Shown: positions 1-5,426 of the stretch, in pieces
Layout: each line of letters starts with the position of its first letter
Numbering within the stretch: position 1 is the first letter of the stretch
From: a virus
Direction: 5' to 3' (one strand)
Virus record (IMG/VR): IMGVR_UViG_3300047508_000079
Coordinates: 1 to 21,722 of that record
Length of the DNA: 21,722 bases
Notes under the pieces: model-generated
The model's input: only the letters and a program-made list of their open reading frames with translations
The model's database searches: none
Told to the model about the DNA's origin: nothing
Translations under genes and position numbers: made by a program

Positions 1-1
1 G

Positions 2-736
2 AACAGCGATGCGGCTCAAGAGATCGGTGCCAAGCTCGACCAGCTGCGCGATATGATTAAGCTGGATCCGGCCACCGGCAACCCGATCGTTGCTGGTCCC
101 CAGTATCGGACGCTGCTTAGCGAACTACGAGACAGCATCACGGGTGCGACGGGCGACGCGCGTCGGGGGATGGCCCAGTTCCGCGACATGTTGCGCACGC
201 AGATGGAAAGCTCCATGGCGCCGGACGATGCTGCGAAGTGGCGCTCGTTGAACCGGCAATACGCCAATCTAGCCGTCATCAAGGACGCGATGGGTGGTGC
301 CGGAGCCAGTGTCGCTGAGGGCAATATCTCTCCCCTCGCGTTGCGTGGTGCAGTCGGCCGCTCGCTGGGCGGCGATGCCTATGCCATGGGCTACGGCGAC
401 CTCAATGATATCGCGCGTGTCGGCCAGAGCGTGCTGCGCAAGCCCCCGGACAGCGGGACGGCGGGGCGGACTTATATCAACAAACTGATGAGCCTTGGTG
501 CCGGGGGCAGCGGTGGAGTTATCGGCACAATGATCGGCGGTCCCGTCGGTGGGGCACTCGGCGCCGCGGCTGGATTGGCCGGTCCTCGCCTCACGCAGAT
601 GGCGATGCAGTCAGGTCCCGGCCGGGCCTATCTCACCAACCAACGGGCTACTGAGTTAGACGACCGCGTCCTGCGGGCGCTGGCTGCGAGCGGCGGGGAG
701 TTCGGAGCGCGCCGCAATCCACTTCTCAATCAGTGA
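2..736 (+). CDS. C-terminal part of a phage virion (ejection-type) protein, 5' truncated
   Basis: The reading frame is open from base 2, so the true start lies before the window and only about 244 C-terminal residues are present. The first half is helical and polar. It is followed by a Gly/Ala-rich hydrophobic stretch (GGVIGTMIGGPVGGALGAAA, around residues 175-195 of the visible part) that could be membrane-active. The tail is short and basic and ends at TGA 734-736. This layout, a long helical body with a late glycine-rich hydrophobic segment, resembles DNA-ejection or internal virion proteins of P22-like podoviruses, which fits the portal type at the other end of the window. The assignment to ejection proteins is inference from composition and context. 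It could also be another large structural protein. The gene converges on the minus-strand gene at 726-830 and overlaps it by 11 bp. Confidence 0.6.
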   Translation, partial: NSDAAQEIGAKLDQLRDMIKLDPATGNPIVAGPQYRTLLSELRDSITGATGDARRGMAQFRDMLRTQMESSMAPDDAAKWRSLNRQYANLAVIKDAMGGAGASVAEGNISPLALRGAVGRSLGGDAYAMGYGDLNDIARVGQSVLRKPPDSGTAGRTYINKLMSLGAGGSGGVIGTMIGGPVGGALGAAAGLAGPRLTQMAMQSGPGRAYLTNQRATELDDRVLRALAASGGEFGARRNPLLNQ

Positions 737-830
737 GCAGAGGAACGATCAGGGCAATCATCAGCGCGATTGGCAGGCTCACATAGCCGGTTGCCCAGGC
801 GACAGAGATGGCGGTGCCGATCAAATACAT
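726..830 (-). CDS. 34-residue single-pass membrane protein
   Basis: The minus-strand ORF starts at ATG 830-828 and ends at TGA 728-726. The product is MYLIGTAISVAWATGYVSLP followed by IALMIALIVPLLTD. Almost the whole peptide is hydrophobic, enough for one long or two short membrane segments. The start overlaps the stop of the upstream gene (830-1024) in an ATGA arrangement, which supports coupled translation. The 3' end overlaps the end of the virion gene by 11 bp. It is the last of four tiny genes read leftward. Such peptides are often holin or antiholin candidates, but nothing in the sequence proves a lysis role. Confidence 0.5.
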   Translation of the reverse strand: MYLIGTAISVAWATGYVSLPIALMIALIVPLLTD

Positions 831-1024
831 CACAGTCGTCCGGTCAGATGCAGTATGAGCCCCAGGATGGCGGCGCCTCCTGCCATTGAGGCGGCGATGG
901 CCGCGAGGAACTGGACGAGGAACTTCCTATTCTCCAGCCGTATCTCCTGCCGCAACCGCTCGATCTGAATCATCGTCAGGTCTTTCCTGAGTTCGAGGAA
1001 CTCGTGGTCATCTAGGTCCGGCAT
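830..1024 (-). CDS. 64-residue protein with N-terminal coiled coil and C-terminal membrane segment
   Basis: The start is ATG 1024-1022 and the stop TGA overlaps the ATG of the next gene. Residues 5-32 are highly charged and heptad-like (LRKDLTMIQIERLRQEIRLE). Residues 36-60 form one strong transmembrane helix rich in Ala, Gly, Ile and Leu. The architecture matches the gene just upstream (1087-1305): a cytosolic coiled coil anchored by one C-terminal helix. The two may be distant paralogues or subunits of one membrane complex. The ribosome site before the ATG is weak. The function is unknown; a phage holin, spanin or superinfection-exclusion role is possible but not shown. Confidence 0.6.
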   Translation of the reverse strand: MPDLDDHEFLELRKDLTMIQIERLRQEIRLENRKFLVQFLAAIAASMAGGAAILGLILHLTGRL

Positions 1025-1077
1025 AGGCCAGCCGCTGGCGGTCAGTGTCGGTCATGTGTGGAACAGCCAGAAGCGGC

Positions 1078-1091
1078 CGATGGCGGTCATG
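1078..1091. repeat. 14-bp direct repeat (copy 1; copy 2 at 1325-1338)
   Basis: The sequence CGATGGCGGTCATG occurs at 1078-1091 and again at 1325-1338. On the minus strand each copy straddles the stop of a small gene and opens a new ATGA-coupled frame that starts MTAIGR. The frame is 12 codons after the 1087-1305 gene and 11 codons after the 1334-1564 gene. The copies may mark a past duplication of the gene-junction unit. Confidence 0.6.
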
Positions 1092-1305
1092 CCGGCCACC
1101 CAAAGGCATGCAACAGTTCCGGCAGTCGAGCCACGATGGCGGCGAGCAGCGCACCGAGCACGGTCACGGGGATCACCCAGCGCTCTCTGTCGAATTTCCT
1201 CGCCTCGGCCCGTAACTTCCCCGCCTCATCAATGGCTTTGTCGATGCGGGTCAGCTGCTCGCGCAGATCAAGCCGGTCTCGGTAATCGCTGGGTATATCG
1301 CTCAT
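1087..1305 (-). CDS. 72-residue coiled-coil membrane protein
   Basis: I chose ATG 1305-1303 (MSDIPSDYRDRLDLREQL) because GGAGG lies just upstream in the message. A longer reading would start inside the previous gene and lacks such a site. Residues 10-42 are charged and helical (RIDKAIDEAGKLRAEARK). Residues 45-66 form a hydrophobic helix. The tail is HAFGWPA. This is the same N-helix plus C-terminal membrane segment plan as the next gene (830-1024). The stop overlaps an ATGA that opens a 12-codon frame beginning MTAIGR. The spacer upstream of this gene also opens with a frame beginning MTAIGR, carried by a repeated 14-bp sequence. Function unknown. Confidence 0.65.
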   Translation of the reverse strand: MSDIPSDYRDRLDLREQLTRIDKAIDEAGKLRAEARKFDRERWVIPVTVLGALLAAIVARLPELLHAFGWPA

Positions 1306-1333
1306 GTGGCCCTCCGCGGCCGTCCGATGGCGG

Positions 1334-1564
1334 TCATGGCCCGACGTCGATAGCCTCGACGCGGCGCGTGAGGTCGTCGAGCTGATGCTGGATCTCGGTG
1401 TCGGCCTGCGAGCGATCCAGCAGCAGCCGCTGGCCTGCCAGCAACGCGCGCTCAACGCGGCCTAGCCTGGCTTCGACCAACTGAAGCCGGCCGTTCGTTT
1501 GGCGCTGGGTTTCGATCATCCGCTCCATGAGCGTCTGCAGCAATTCCAGGCTGGGCTCTGCCAT
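1334..1564 (-). CDS. 76-residue coiled-coil protein
   Basis: The start is ATG 1564-1562 (MAEPSLELLQTLMERMIETQ), with GGAG 8-11 nt upstream in the message. The product is almost entirely amphipathic helix. Heptad-like Leu, Val and Met spacing runs through residues 5-70, with Arg, Glu and Gln on the polar face, which suggests an oligomeric coiled coil. No membrane segment or catalytic motif is visible. It is the first gene of the four-gene leftward cluster that ends at 726. It lies just downstream, on the same strand, of the CRISPR-like mini-array and a strong hairpin (1578-1607), so it could be read from either side of that structure. No family recognised. Confidence 0.6.
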   Translation of the reverse strand: MAEPSLELLQTLMERMIETQRQTNGRLQLVEARLGRVERALLAGQRLLLDRSQADTEIQHQLDDLTRRVEAIDVGP

Positions 1565-1577
1565 GTGGTTCTCCGAA

Positions 1578-1607
1578 GGGGGCGCCAGCTGCGAGGCCGG
1601 CGCCCCC
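1578..1607 (-). terminator. Perfect 9-bp GC hairpin between mini-array and leftward genes
   Basis: GGGGGCGCC (1578-1586) and GGCGCCCCC (1599-1607) are perfect inverted repeats with a 12-nt loop. In leftward transcription the hairpin lies 6 nt after the last CRISPR-like repeat and just before the GGAG ribosome site of the gene at 1334-1564. No U-tract follows, so it may end or process the mini-array RNA, or limit expression of the gene behind it. The terminator label is a guess. Confidence 0.4.
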
Positions 1608-1613
1608 TCTCGT

Positions 1614-1703
1614 TAGGTCATCCCCGCGTCTGCGGGGAACACGTTCGGTAGCTACCCTAGTTCTGCCTGGTCAACGGGTCATCCCCGCGTCTGCGGGGAA
1701 CAC
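1614..1703 (-). CRISPR. Mini-CRISPR array: two type I-E-like repeats, one 32-nt spacer
   Basis: Two identical 27-nt blocks lie at 1616-1642 and 1677-1703, exactly 61 nt apart. Read on the minus strand each begins GTGTTCCCCGCAGACGCGGG and ends GATGACC. Each holds the palindrome CCCCGC-GTCT-GCGGGG. This closely resembles the 29-nt type I-E (E. coli / CASS2 group) repeat consensus. 29 plus 32 gives the 61-nt period expected of that subtype, which makes the spacer 1643-1674. The copy at 1675-1703 continues with CG as in full I-E repeats. The copy at 1614-1642 ends TA instead, as terminal repeats often degenerate. That implies minus-strand orientation with the leader side at 1704 and above. No third repeat occurs 61 nt further on either side, and no cas gene is in the window, so the host's Cas proteins would have to act in trans. 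The spacer has no second match that I can see in this window. Confidence 0.85.
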
Positions 1704-1784
1704 TGTCAGTATACGCCTCCAACCCCGCACGGCATGGCGCCATTCCGCGCATAGTCAGTATGCATGGGGGGACAATTCCACCAG
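1704..1784 (-). promoter_or_regulatory. Leader-side region of the mini-array
   Basis: This non-coding stretch lies upstream of the array in its inferred orientation. On the minus strand the octamer ATACTGAC occurs twice (1705-1712 and 1754-1761), once directly against the first repeat. A weak sigma-70-like pair, TTGTCC and TATGCG with 16 nt between, is present on the minus strand (about 1746-1775). Neither is strong enough to call a promoter with confidence. Confidence 0.25.
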
Positions 1785-1808
1785 GCGCGATAAGGACCGT
1801 TATCGCGC
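1785..1808 (-). terminator. Perfect hairpin at the end of the leftward early operon
   Basis: GCGCGATAA (1785-1793) and TTATCGCGC (1800-1808) form a perfect 9-bp inverted repeat with a 6-nt loop. It begins in the stop codon of the leftward gene 1808-2152. Its position suggests an operon-end hairpin that would separate that operon from the mini-array. No U-run follows, so factor-independent termination is uncertain. A protein-binding palindrome is the alternative. Confidence 0.45.
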
Positions 1809-2152
1809 TAAGCTCGCTTCTTACCCAAATTTTCCAGCAGCTTAGGCGGTTCCACGCCGATAGCCGCCGCAATCTGCCGAAACAGCCCTGTTCGTAGCCA
1901 TGCCGGCATCTGCTCAATGAGCGGTGCTAGCTTCGCGGCCCGCTCCAGGGCGTCAATCGCGTTGTTTGACGTGCCAGACGTCGGCTCGTCGTAGTGCCGC
2001 AGGACGATCGCCGTCAGCAGATCACCCACCGTGACCCGCCCGGCATGGGCCTCGTCGATCAGGCGCTCTCGCAGCCCCTTGGGGAACGCGCGGATCTGCC
2101 ACGGCTCCATCGGCCCCAGGTTCTCGTCCATACGTTTGACCCGTTGTTGCAC
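1808..2152 (-). CDS. Small protein, possible ribbon-helix-helix DNA-binding fold
   Basis: The start is either GTG 2152-2150 (114 residues) or ATG 2131-2129 (MDENLGPMEPWQIRAF, 107 residues). A stop lies two codons above the GTG, and neither start has a clear ribosome site. Residues 16-50 run WQIRAFPKGLRERLIDEA, then a GRVTVGDLL turn and helix. This is the strand-helix-helix order of Arc/MetJ-type regulators. The rest is helical with a basic end (LLENLGKKRA). The gene is the last of the leftward early operon and the protein gene nearest the mini-array. The RHH assignment is a pattern impression, not a firm match. No catalytic residues are apparent. Confidence 0.55.
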   Translation of the reverse strand: MQQRVKRMDENLGPMEPWQIRAFPKGLRERLIDEAHAGRVTVGDLLTAIVLRHYDEPTSGTSNNAIDALERAAKLAPLIEQMPAWLRTGLFRQIAAAIGVEPPKLLENLGKKRA

Positions 2153-2195
2153 GAGTCAATCGCATGGCACGCTGCTCCGTGGCCGCGTCAATCAC

Positions 2196-3122
2196 CTATC
2201 CTGCACCGAGCTTCTCCTCGCCGTGGATCACCAGGTCGTCGGTCGGCTCATCGGCCTCCGGCTTAGGCTCAGGCTCCGCGGCGAGTTCTGCGTGGGTGTG
2301 GGCAATCTGGCGGTCGATGTCACGCCGCACACCCGCCGGGGCGGCAGCAATGACATCACTGACTGCTGGTCGCCCGATGTATTCCGCCAGGTCGGAGCGT
2401 GTGGGCATCGACACGCAGGCCAGTTGGAAATCGTCCATCCAGGTCTCCCACTCTTTGTCAGTGCGCGGGATGCGCGTGGGCCGCTTTACTGGCGGCTTTT
2501 CCGTGACCTTGGGCGCCCGCTGCATGTCAGCAGCGGCGGCCTTCAGGGGCACCGAGGCATTCAGCGCCTCCCTCTCGTCCGGCACCTCCTCGCTCTGCCC
2601 CTCGATGATCGGCCCCATCTCCTCCCGCGAGTAGACGCCAAGGATGACCGATGGCGTCCAGCGGCGCGCCCATACCCTGACGCCGTGGTAGGCCAGTTGC
2701 TGATCCGGCTGGCGCTTCCACATCTCGTTGTTGGTCTTCGCCTCCTTGAGCGTCACTGTGACGGTGCGGGGATTGGTCTCACCGCGGCGCGTGGCGCTGA
2801 CCGTGATCGCCCTGGCCTCGCCCTCACCGGCATACGAATAGTCTATGTGCCCAACGATGGCGCCGCTGGTCTCGACCGCTGCGGCGACCATCTTCCCCTC
2901 CAGCATCAGCTTGCCGGATATCACGCTGGTCCCCTGGGCTACGGCGAAGGGAGACATGCCCCAACGCATAGCCAGCTCGACCACCATGAGGCAGTCGCCA
3001 GGGCTGTCCTGCAGGTGCTTCGGCACGGTGCGGGCCTTGGCCATGAACTCGGCGAGGCGCAGCGCCTCATCCATGTTCTTGGGCACCAAGCCGCCGGCGG
3101 CTACGGGAACGAGTTCATTCAT
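2196..3122 (-). CDS. recT: RecT-like single-strand annealing recombinase
   Basis: The product has 308 residues from ATG 3122, which overlaps the stop of the Gp157 gene (ATGA). After a short lead, residues about 18-165 match the RecT-type core I recognise from phage recombinases. They include a helical start (LAEFMAKARTVPKHLQDSPG), AMRWGMSPFAVAQGTSVISG, GKLMLEGKMVAA, SYAGEGEARAITVSA, and NNEMWKRQPDQQLAYHGVRV before a SREEM segment. The C-terminal 140 residues are Pro, Glu and Lys rich and variable, as is usual. Proteins of this family anneal complementary single strands during phage recombination and replication, usually with a partner exonuclease. No exonuclease partner is adjacent here; a VRR-NUC protein is encoded at 8290. 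Family call fairly sure, exact subfamily not. Confidence 0.75.
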   Translation of the reverse strand: MNELVPVAAGGLVPKNMDEALRLAEFMAKARTVPKHLQDSPGDCLMVVELAMRWGMSPFAVAQGTSVISGKLMLEGKMVAAAVETSGAIVGHIDYSYAGEGEARAITVSATRRGETNPRTVTVTLKEAKTNNEMWKRQPDQQLAYHGVRVWARRWTPSVILGVYSREEMGPIIEGQSEEVPDEREALNASVPLKAAAADMQRAPKVTEKPPVKRPTRIPRTDKEWETWMDDFQLACVSMPTRSDLAEYIGRPAVSDVIAAAPAGVRRDIDRQIAHTHAELAAEPEPKPEADEPTDDLVIHGEEKLGAG

Positions 3123-3595
3123 CGGGATAGGATCCTCAACACAGGGGCGCCGTTGCTCAGTTCCGCACCGCTCACCGGTCCAGCCTTCAGCGCGCGTAGC
3201 AGCTCGGTCTTATCAATCGCGCGTCGCCAATAGACATCGGGAATGGCTTGGGAGTCGGTGACGTGCGCGGACTTCGGCCCAGCGCTGACTGACAGCGTGG
3301 CGAGGCTGCGATCCAGCTTGGCCACACCCAGCGCCTCCATCATCTTCTGCACGATGGCGCGCGCCCGATCCTCACGGGCTTCGATGCGTTTGAGGCGCTC
3401 CTTGCCACGCTCCACCAGCAGCTTGTCGGCCAGCGCGCGTTCGGCGAGGCGGTCGATCAGAGAGAACACATCGGTCTCGCCCTCGATCGTATCTGCGAGC
3501 AACTGCGCGTCTTCGTCGCCGACCAACTCGCGCAGCTTCATGGCCTCGGCCATCGCCTGCTCGATGCGGCGGGGCGATACGGTCACGTCAGCCAT
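3119..3595 (-). CDS. Siphovirus Gp157-family protein
   Basis: The product has about 158 residues. I chose ATG 3595 because it forms a TGATG overlap with the upstream stop and lies 7 nt after GGAGG. A GTG one codon earlier is possible. The sequence opens with acidic helices (ELVGDEDAQLLADTIEGETD), then a long charged helix with ERLKRIEAREDRARAIVQKM. Next comes GVAKLDRSLATLSVSAGPKS, IPDVYWRR and a KTELLRALKAG segment. That order, DTIEGETD then coiled coil then T(L/I)SV then P..(Y/F)...IDK..L...LK.G, is the hallmark of the Gp157 family (Pfam PF05565), usually found beside RecT or single-strand-binding genes. Its biochemical role is not established; a link to recombination or replication is inferred from its neighbours. 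Confidence 0.8.
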   Translation of the reverse strand: MADVTVSPRRIEQAMAEAMKLRELVGDEDAQLLADTIEGETDVFSLIDRLAERALADKLLVERGKERLKRIEAREDRARAIVQKMMEALGVAKLDRSLATLSVSAGPKSAHVTDSQAIPDVYWRRAIDKTELLRALKAGPVSGAELSNGAPVLRILSR

Positions 3596-3834
3596 CACGC
3601 GGCCTCCGCAGCGGGCACATCCTCGAGGGATGGCGTAGCGCGCGGTTTGCGCTTCGGGCCGGGCTTGGTGCGCGTTTCGTTGACGGCGAACGTGACCTCG
3701 CTGGAGCCCTCATACTGCTGGAACTCGCCGAGGAAGTTGGACCAAGCCTGCGCGATATCCGCAAGCGCGCCGGCCATCTCCGAGTGGCCTTCAGGCAGGA
3801 CGACGCGCAAAGATGCGATCACTTCATGCGGCAC
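3595..3834 (-). CDS. Small early protein of unknown function
   Basis: Two starts are plausible. GTG 3834 (VPHEVIASLRVVLPEGHSEM, 79 residues) follows AGGAG by 7 nt. ATG 3861 (88 residues) follows GGAG by 7 nt but overlaps the upstream gene by 38 bp. I prefer the GTG. The first half is helical and slightly acidic, with aromatic residues (AWSNFLGEFQQY). The C-terminal third is basic and proline-rich (TRTKPGPKRKPRATP), a possible nucleic-acid-binding tail. The stop overlaps the Gp157 start. No family recognised; co-expression with Gp157 and RecT suggests a recombination or replication accessory. Confidence 0.6.
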   Translation of the reverse strand: MPHEVIASLRVVLPEGHSEMAGALADIAQAWSNFLGEFQQYEGSSEVTFAVNETRTKPGPKRKPRATPSLEDVPAAEAA

Positions 3835-4006
3835 GTTGGTTCTCCTCGATAATACCGGCATCGATCATCTCCAGCAGCACGCGGGCTTCGAAGCGCCAGT
3901 GCGGCTCGCCGGCTAGGGCATGGCGCAGGGCGCGCACTAGATCGCCGGAGCGCATGTCCGCTGCTATCTCACGCATCCGCTTCAGGTCGTCGTCAGTGTG
4001 GGTCAT
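3824..4006 (-). CDS. 60-residue protein of unknown function
   Basis: The start is ATG 4006 (MTHTDDDLKRMREIAADMRS), in ATGA overlap with the preceding stop and 8 nt after GGAGG. An ATG five codons earlier lies inside that ribosome site. The product is helical with a mixed-charge surface (DLVRALRHALAGEPHWRFEA, then RVLLEMIDAGIIEENQRAA). No motif or membrane segment is present. It belongs to the run of overlapping small genes that feeds the recombination operon. Confidence 0.6.
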   Translation of the reverse strand: MTHTDDDLKRMREIAADMRSGDLVRALRHALAGEPHWRFEARVLLEMIDAGIIEENQRAA

Positions 4007-4167
4007 GCTGCGTTCCTCCATGTCTCTGGCTCGAGGTCGTCTTCAACGAAGCCGCGCGCTTCATCGAGCATCAGCGCCAGCTCGAAGCTCATGGCCCGCA
4101 GCATGGCCTCCATGGTTCTGATCTCGACGCGGATCATCTCGACGCGGGCGATCTGCTCGGGGTTCAT
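4003..4167 (-). CDS. 54-residue helical protein of unknown function
   Basis: The start is ATG 4167 (MNPEQIARVEMIRVEIRTME), in ATGA overlap with the zinc-protein stop and about 8 nt after AAGGAG. Longer readings in this frame are Arg/Pro/Gly-rich and look non-coding. The product is one amphipathic helix rich in Met, Glu and Arg (MLRAMSFELALMLDEARGF) with an acidic, aromatic tail. It could be a dimerising helix. Function unknown. Confidence 0.6.
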   Translation of the reverse strand: MNPEQIARVEMIRVEIRTMEAMLRAMSFELALMLDEARGFVEDDLEPETWRNAA

Positions 4168-4367
4168 TCCGCCCACTCCTTGCGGAGCATCTCGCGCTCG
4201 ATCGCGTCGTCGCGTAGGCGGTCCGGGTCCAGCTCCTCGGCCTCGAAGCCGGTCCCCTCGCACAGCTCGCATTCGTAGAGCTTGCCGTATGGATCGAGGG
4301 AGTAGGCGATGGACCAGAAGCCTGCCCCGTCGCACTCGGGGCACTTGGTCCGGGTTCTGATGCTCAT
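4164..4367 (-). CDS. Small zinc-finger protein with two CxxCxGxG motifs
   Basis: The product has 67 residues from ATG 4367, with GGAGG 5 nt upstream. Two motifs, CPECDGAG (residues 9-16) and CELCEGTG (residues 33-40), repeat the DnaJ-type CxxCxGxG pattern and would bind one zinc ion. Residues between them are aromatic and polar. The C-terminal 25 residues form a charged helix (LDPDRLRDDAIEREMLRKEW). Such mini zinc proteins are common in phage early operons, but their partners are unknown. It is the first gene of the leftward early operon. Its ribosome site is part of a predicted hairpin (4372-4391). Confidence 0.7.
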   Translation of the reverse strand: MSIRTRTKCPECDGAGFWSIAYSLDPYGKLYECELCEGTGFEAEELDPDRLRDDAIEREMLRKEWAE

Positions 4368-4371
4368 GAAA

Positions 4372-4391
4372 GCCTCCGATCTCGTGGAGGC
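4372..4391 (-). promoter_or_regulatory. Hairpin that sequesters the ribosome site of the first early gene
   Basis: In the leftward message GCCTCC pairs perfectly with GGAGGC across an 8-nt loop. GGAGGC is itself the Shine-Dalgarno sequence of the gene at 4164-4367. Only 4 nt separate the stem from the ATG. The stem could make translation of the first gene in the operon conditional. Confidence 0.45.
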
Positions 4392-4397
4392 ATTTCT

Positions 4398-4418
4398 ACA
4401 CGGGGAGTAACCCGGTGT
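4398..4418. promoter_or_regulatory. Operator-like imperfect palindrome
   Basis: ACACGGGG and CCCGGTGT form an inverted repeat (7 of 8 bases) around AGTAA. It lies in the 82-bp gap between the repressor gene and the leftward early operon, where an early leftward promoter and its operator would be expected. No convincing -35/-10 pair is visible. Confidence 0.35.
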
Positions 4419-4449
4419 CCAGAGGAATACTGCGTCGAGGGTAAATTAG

Positions 4450-4830
4450 TTAGTCTGCCGCTTCGCCGGTGGCTTGATCGGACGTCTTTTGTGCAAGCGA
4501 AATGCCAATATCCAGCCAGCGGCGCAGATCATCAGCTGACATACGATCAGCAATAACGTTGGCCTCACGGAGCGCGGCTGCGCGCTTTGCGGCGTGTGGC
4601 GGGAACAGCAGATGGCCTGGCGTTTCAGCGTGAAAGAGCTTCGCCAGGAGGACGAAATTTTCCACGGTTATCGGGGCCTTCCCGGTTTCCCAGCGGTGTA
4701 TCGTTACATCGCTTACTCCGAAGTAAGCCGCAACCGCAGCTTGCGTCAACCCGGTTATTTCTCGCCACGACGACAGAAACGCATAGGCGTGCGGGCCGCT
4801 CGCCGGGAGCTTGGTCGCTTTACGTGTCAT
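4450..4830 (-). CDS. XRE-family HTH repressor (CI-like)
   Basis: ATG 4830 gives a 126-residue protein (MTRKATKLPASGPHAYAFLS). An upstream ATG at 4872 would add 14 residues; neither has a clear ribosome site. Residues about 22-80 form a typical helix-turn-helix of the Cro/CI type: WREITGLTQAAVAAYFGVSD, VTIHRWETGKAPI, then VENFVLLAKLF. The C-terminal 50 residues are helical (MSADDLRRWLDIGISLAQKT). There is no S24 peptidase domain, so LexA-like self-cleavage is not expected. It diverges from a Cro-like gene across a short intergenic region and lies at the head of the leftward genes, as cI does in lambdoid phages. The repressor role is inferred from this arrangement. Confidence 0.7.
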   Translation of the reverse strand: MTRKATKLPASGPHAYAFLSSWREITGLTQAAVAAYFGVSDVTIHRWETGKAPITVENFVLLAKLFHAETPGHLLFPPHAAKRAAALREANVIADRMSADDLRRWLDIGISLAQKTSDQATGEAAD

Positions 4831-4934
4831 CGCGAATGATTGCCGCGATGCAGGGGGGTGCCGCCATATCATCTGGGGTAATCCGAATTGAACTTACTTG
4901 ACCTGTTGGTTGCGCTCGGCGTAAGTATGGCTCT
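4831..4934. promoter_or_regulatory. Divergent control region between repressor and Cro-like genes
   Basis: ACTTAC (4892-4897) and GTAAGT (4921-4926) are inverted half-sites that could bind the HTH proteins encoded on each side. Rightward, TTGACC (4898-4903) with a 17-nt spacer leads to GTAAGTAT (4921-4928), only 7-8 nt before the ATG at 4935. This suggests a promoter giving a leaderless or nearly leaderless message. The -10 box is poor. No clear leftward promoter was found. Confidence 0.4.
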
Positions 4935-5186
4935 ATGGTTACCGCACCGCTGCCAAACCGCACGCCGGGGGCCGCCCTGCTCGGGGCTTTCCTCGAAGGT
5001 CGACGACAAACCCAAGAGGCATTCGGTGCGGTGGTCGGCGTGAGCGGTGTCACCGTTCATCGCTGGGTCAAAGGCAAAGCCCGCCCGACGTTCGCCACGG
5101 CGCGGCTGATTGAACGAAGCACTGGAGGGACCGTGCCGGCTGTCACGTTCTTTCCTGAACTGATCGACCAGCAGGAGGCCGCGTAG
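4935..5186 (+). CDS. Cro-like HTH transcriptional regulator
   Basis: The product has 83 residues from ATG 4935. Residues 14-62 carry the helix-turn-helix: LLGAFLEGRRQTQEAFGAVV, GVSGVTVHRWVKGKARPTFA, then TARLIERSTGG. This is the XRE/Cro pattern, with recognition helix SGVTVHRW. The short tail (VTFFPELIDQQEAA) resembles the end of other phage Cro proteins. It is transcribed away from the repressor gene and opens the rightward early operon. The message may be leaderless, because no ribosome site precedes the ATG. A Cro-like role is inferred from size and position. Confidence 0.75.
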   Translation: MVTAPLPNRTPGAALLGAFLEGRRQTQEAFGAVVGVSGVTVHRWVKGKARPTFATARLIERSTGGTVPAVTFFPELIDQQEAA

Positions 5187-5273
5187 CCATGCACGCCCAC
5201 GACGGAGGCACGACAGCGGCCCAACGCTGAGACAATGGCGCCTGGGGAGGCGCTAATCGGGGAGAACGTCACC

Positions 5274-5420
5274 ATGGATCTATCCGACACCTGTCTAGGC
5301 ATCCTGGCCTTCGTGGCGTGGGGGCTCATCGCACTTCCTGTCGGCACGGTGGTGGGCATGGCGATCCATCTTGCCAACCGTGACACGGACGACTCCCCGT
5401 GTCAGTCGCAATGTTGTTGA
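5274..5420 (+). CDS. 48-residue single-pass membrane protein
   Basis: ATG 5274 (MDLSDTCLGILAFVAWGLIA) is preceded by GGAG at 9 nt. Residues 7-33 form one hydrophobic helix. The tail is polar and ends in SQCC. An in-frame ATG at 5235 would add 13 residues but has no ribosome site. It lies between two HTH genes in the rightward early operon. No family recognised; small membrane proteins here sometimes affect superinfection, which is speculation. Confidence 0.5.
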   Translation: MDLSDTCLGILAFVAWGLIALPVGTVVGMAIHLANRDTDDSPCQSQCC

Positions 5421-5426
5421 TCTGAC

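Noticed and set aside
1614-1703. Two tandem transcription terminators rather than CRISPR repeats
   Set aside because: The blocks are identical over 27 nt including the sequence outside the stem, have no U-run, and show exact 61-nt spacing, all as expected of I-E repeats.
1657-1917. Minus-strand ORF of 86 codons over the spacer and leader
   Set aside because: It overlaps the mini-array and the 1808 gene, has no ribosome site and an irregular Arg/Cys-rich product.
2031-3233. Plus-strand 400-codon ORF
   Set aside because: It lies opposite the RecT and Gp157 genes, which have recognisable family motifs; it is a high-GC shadow frame.
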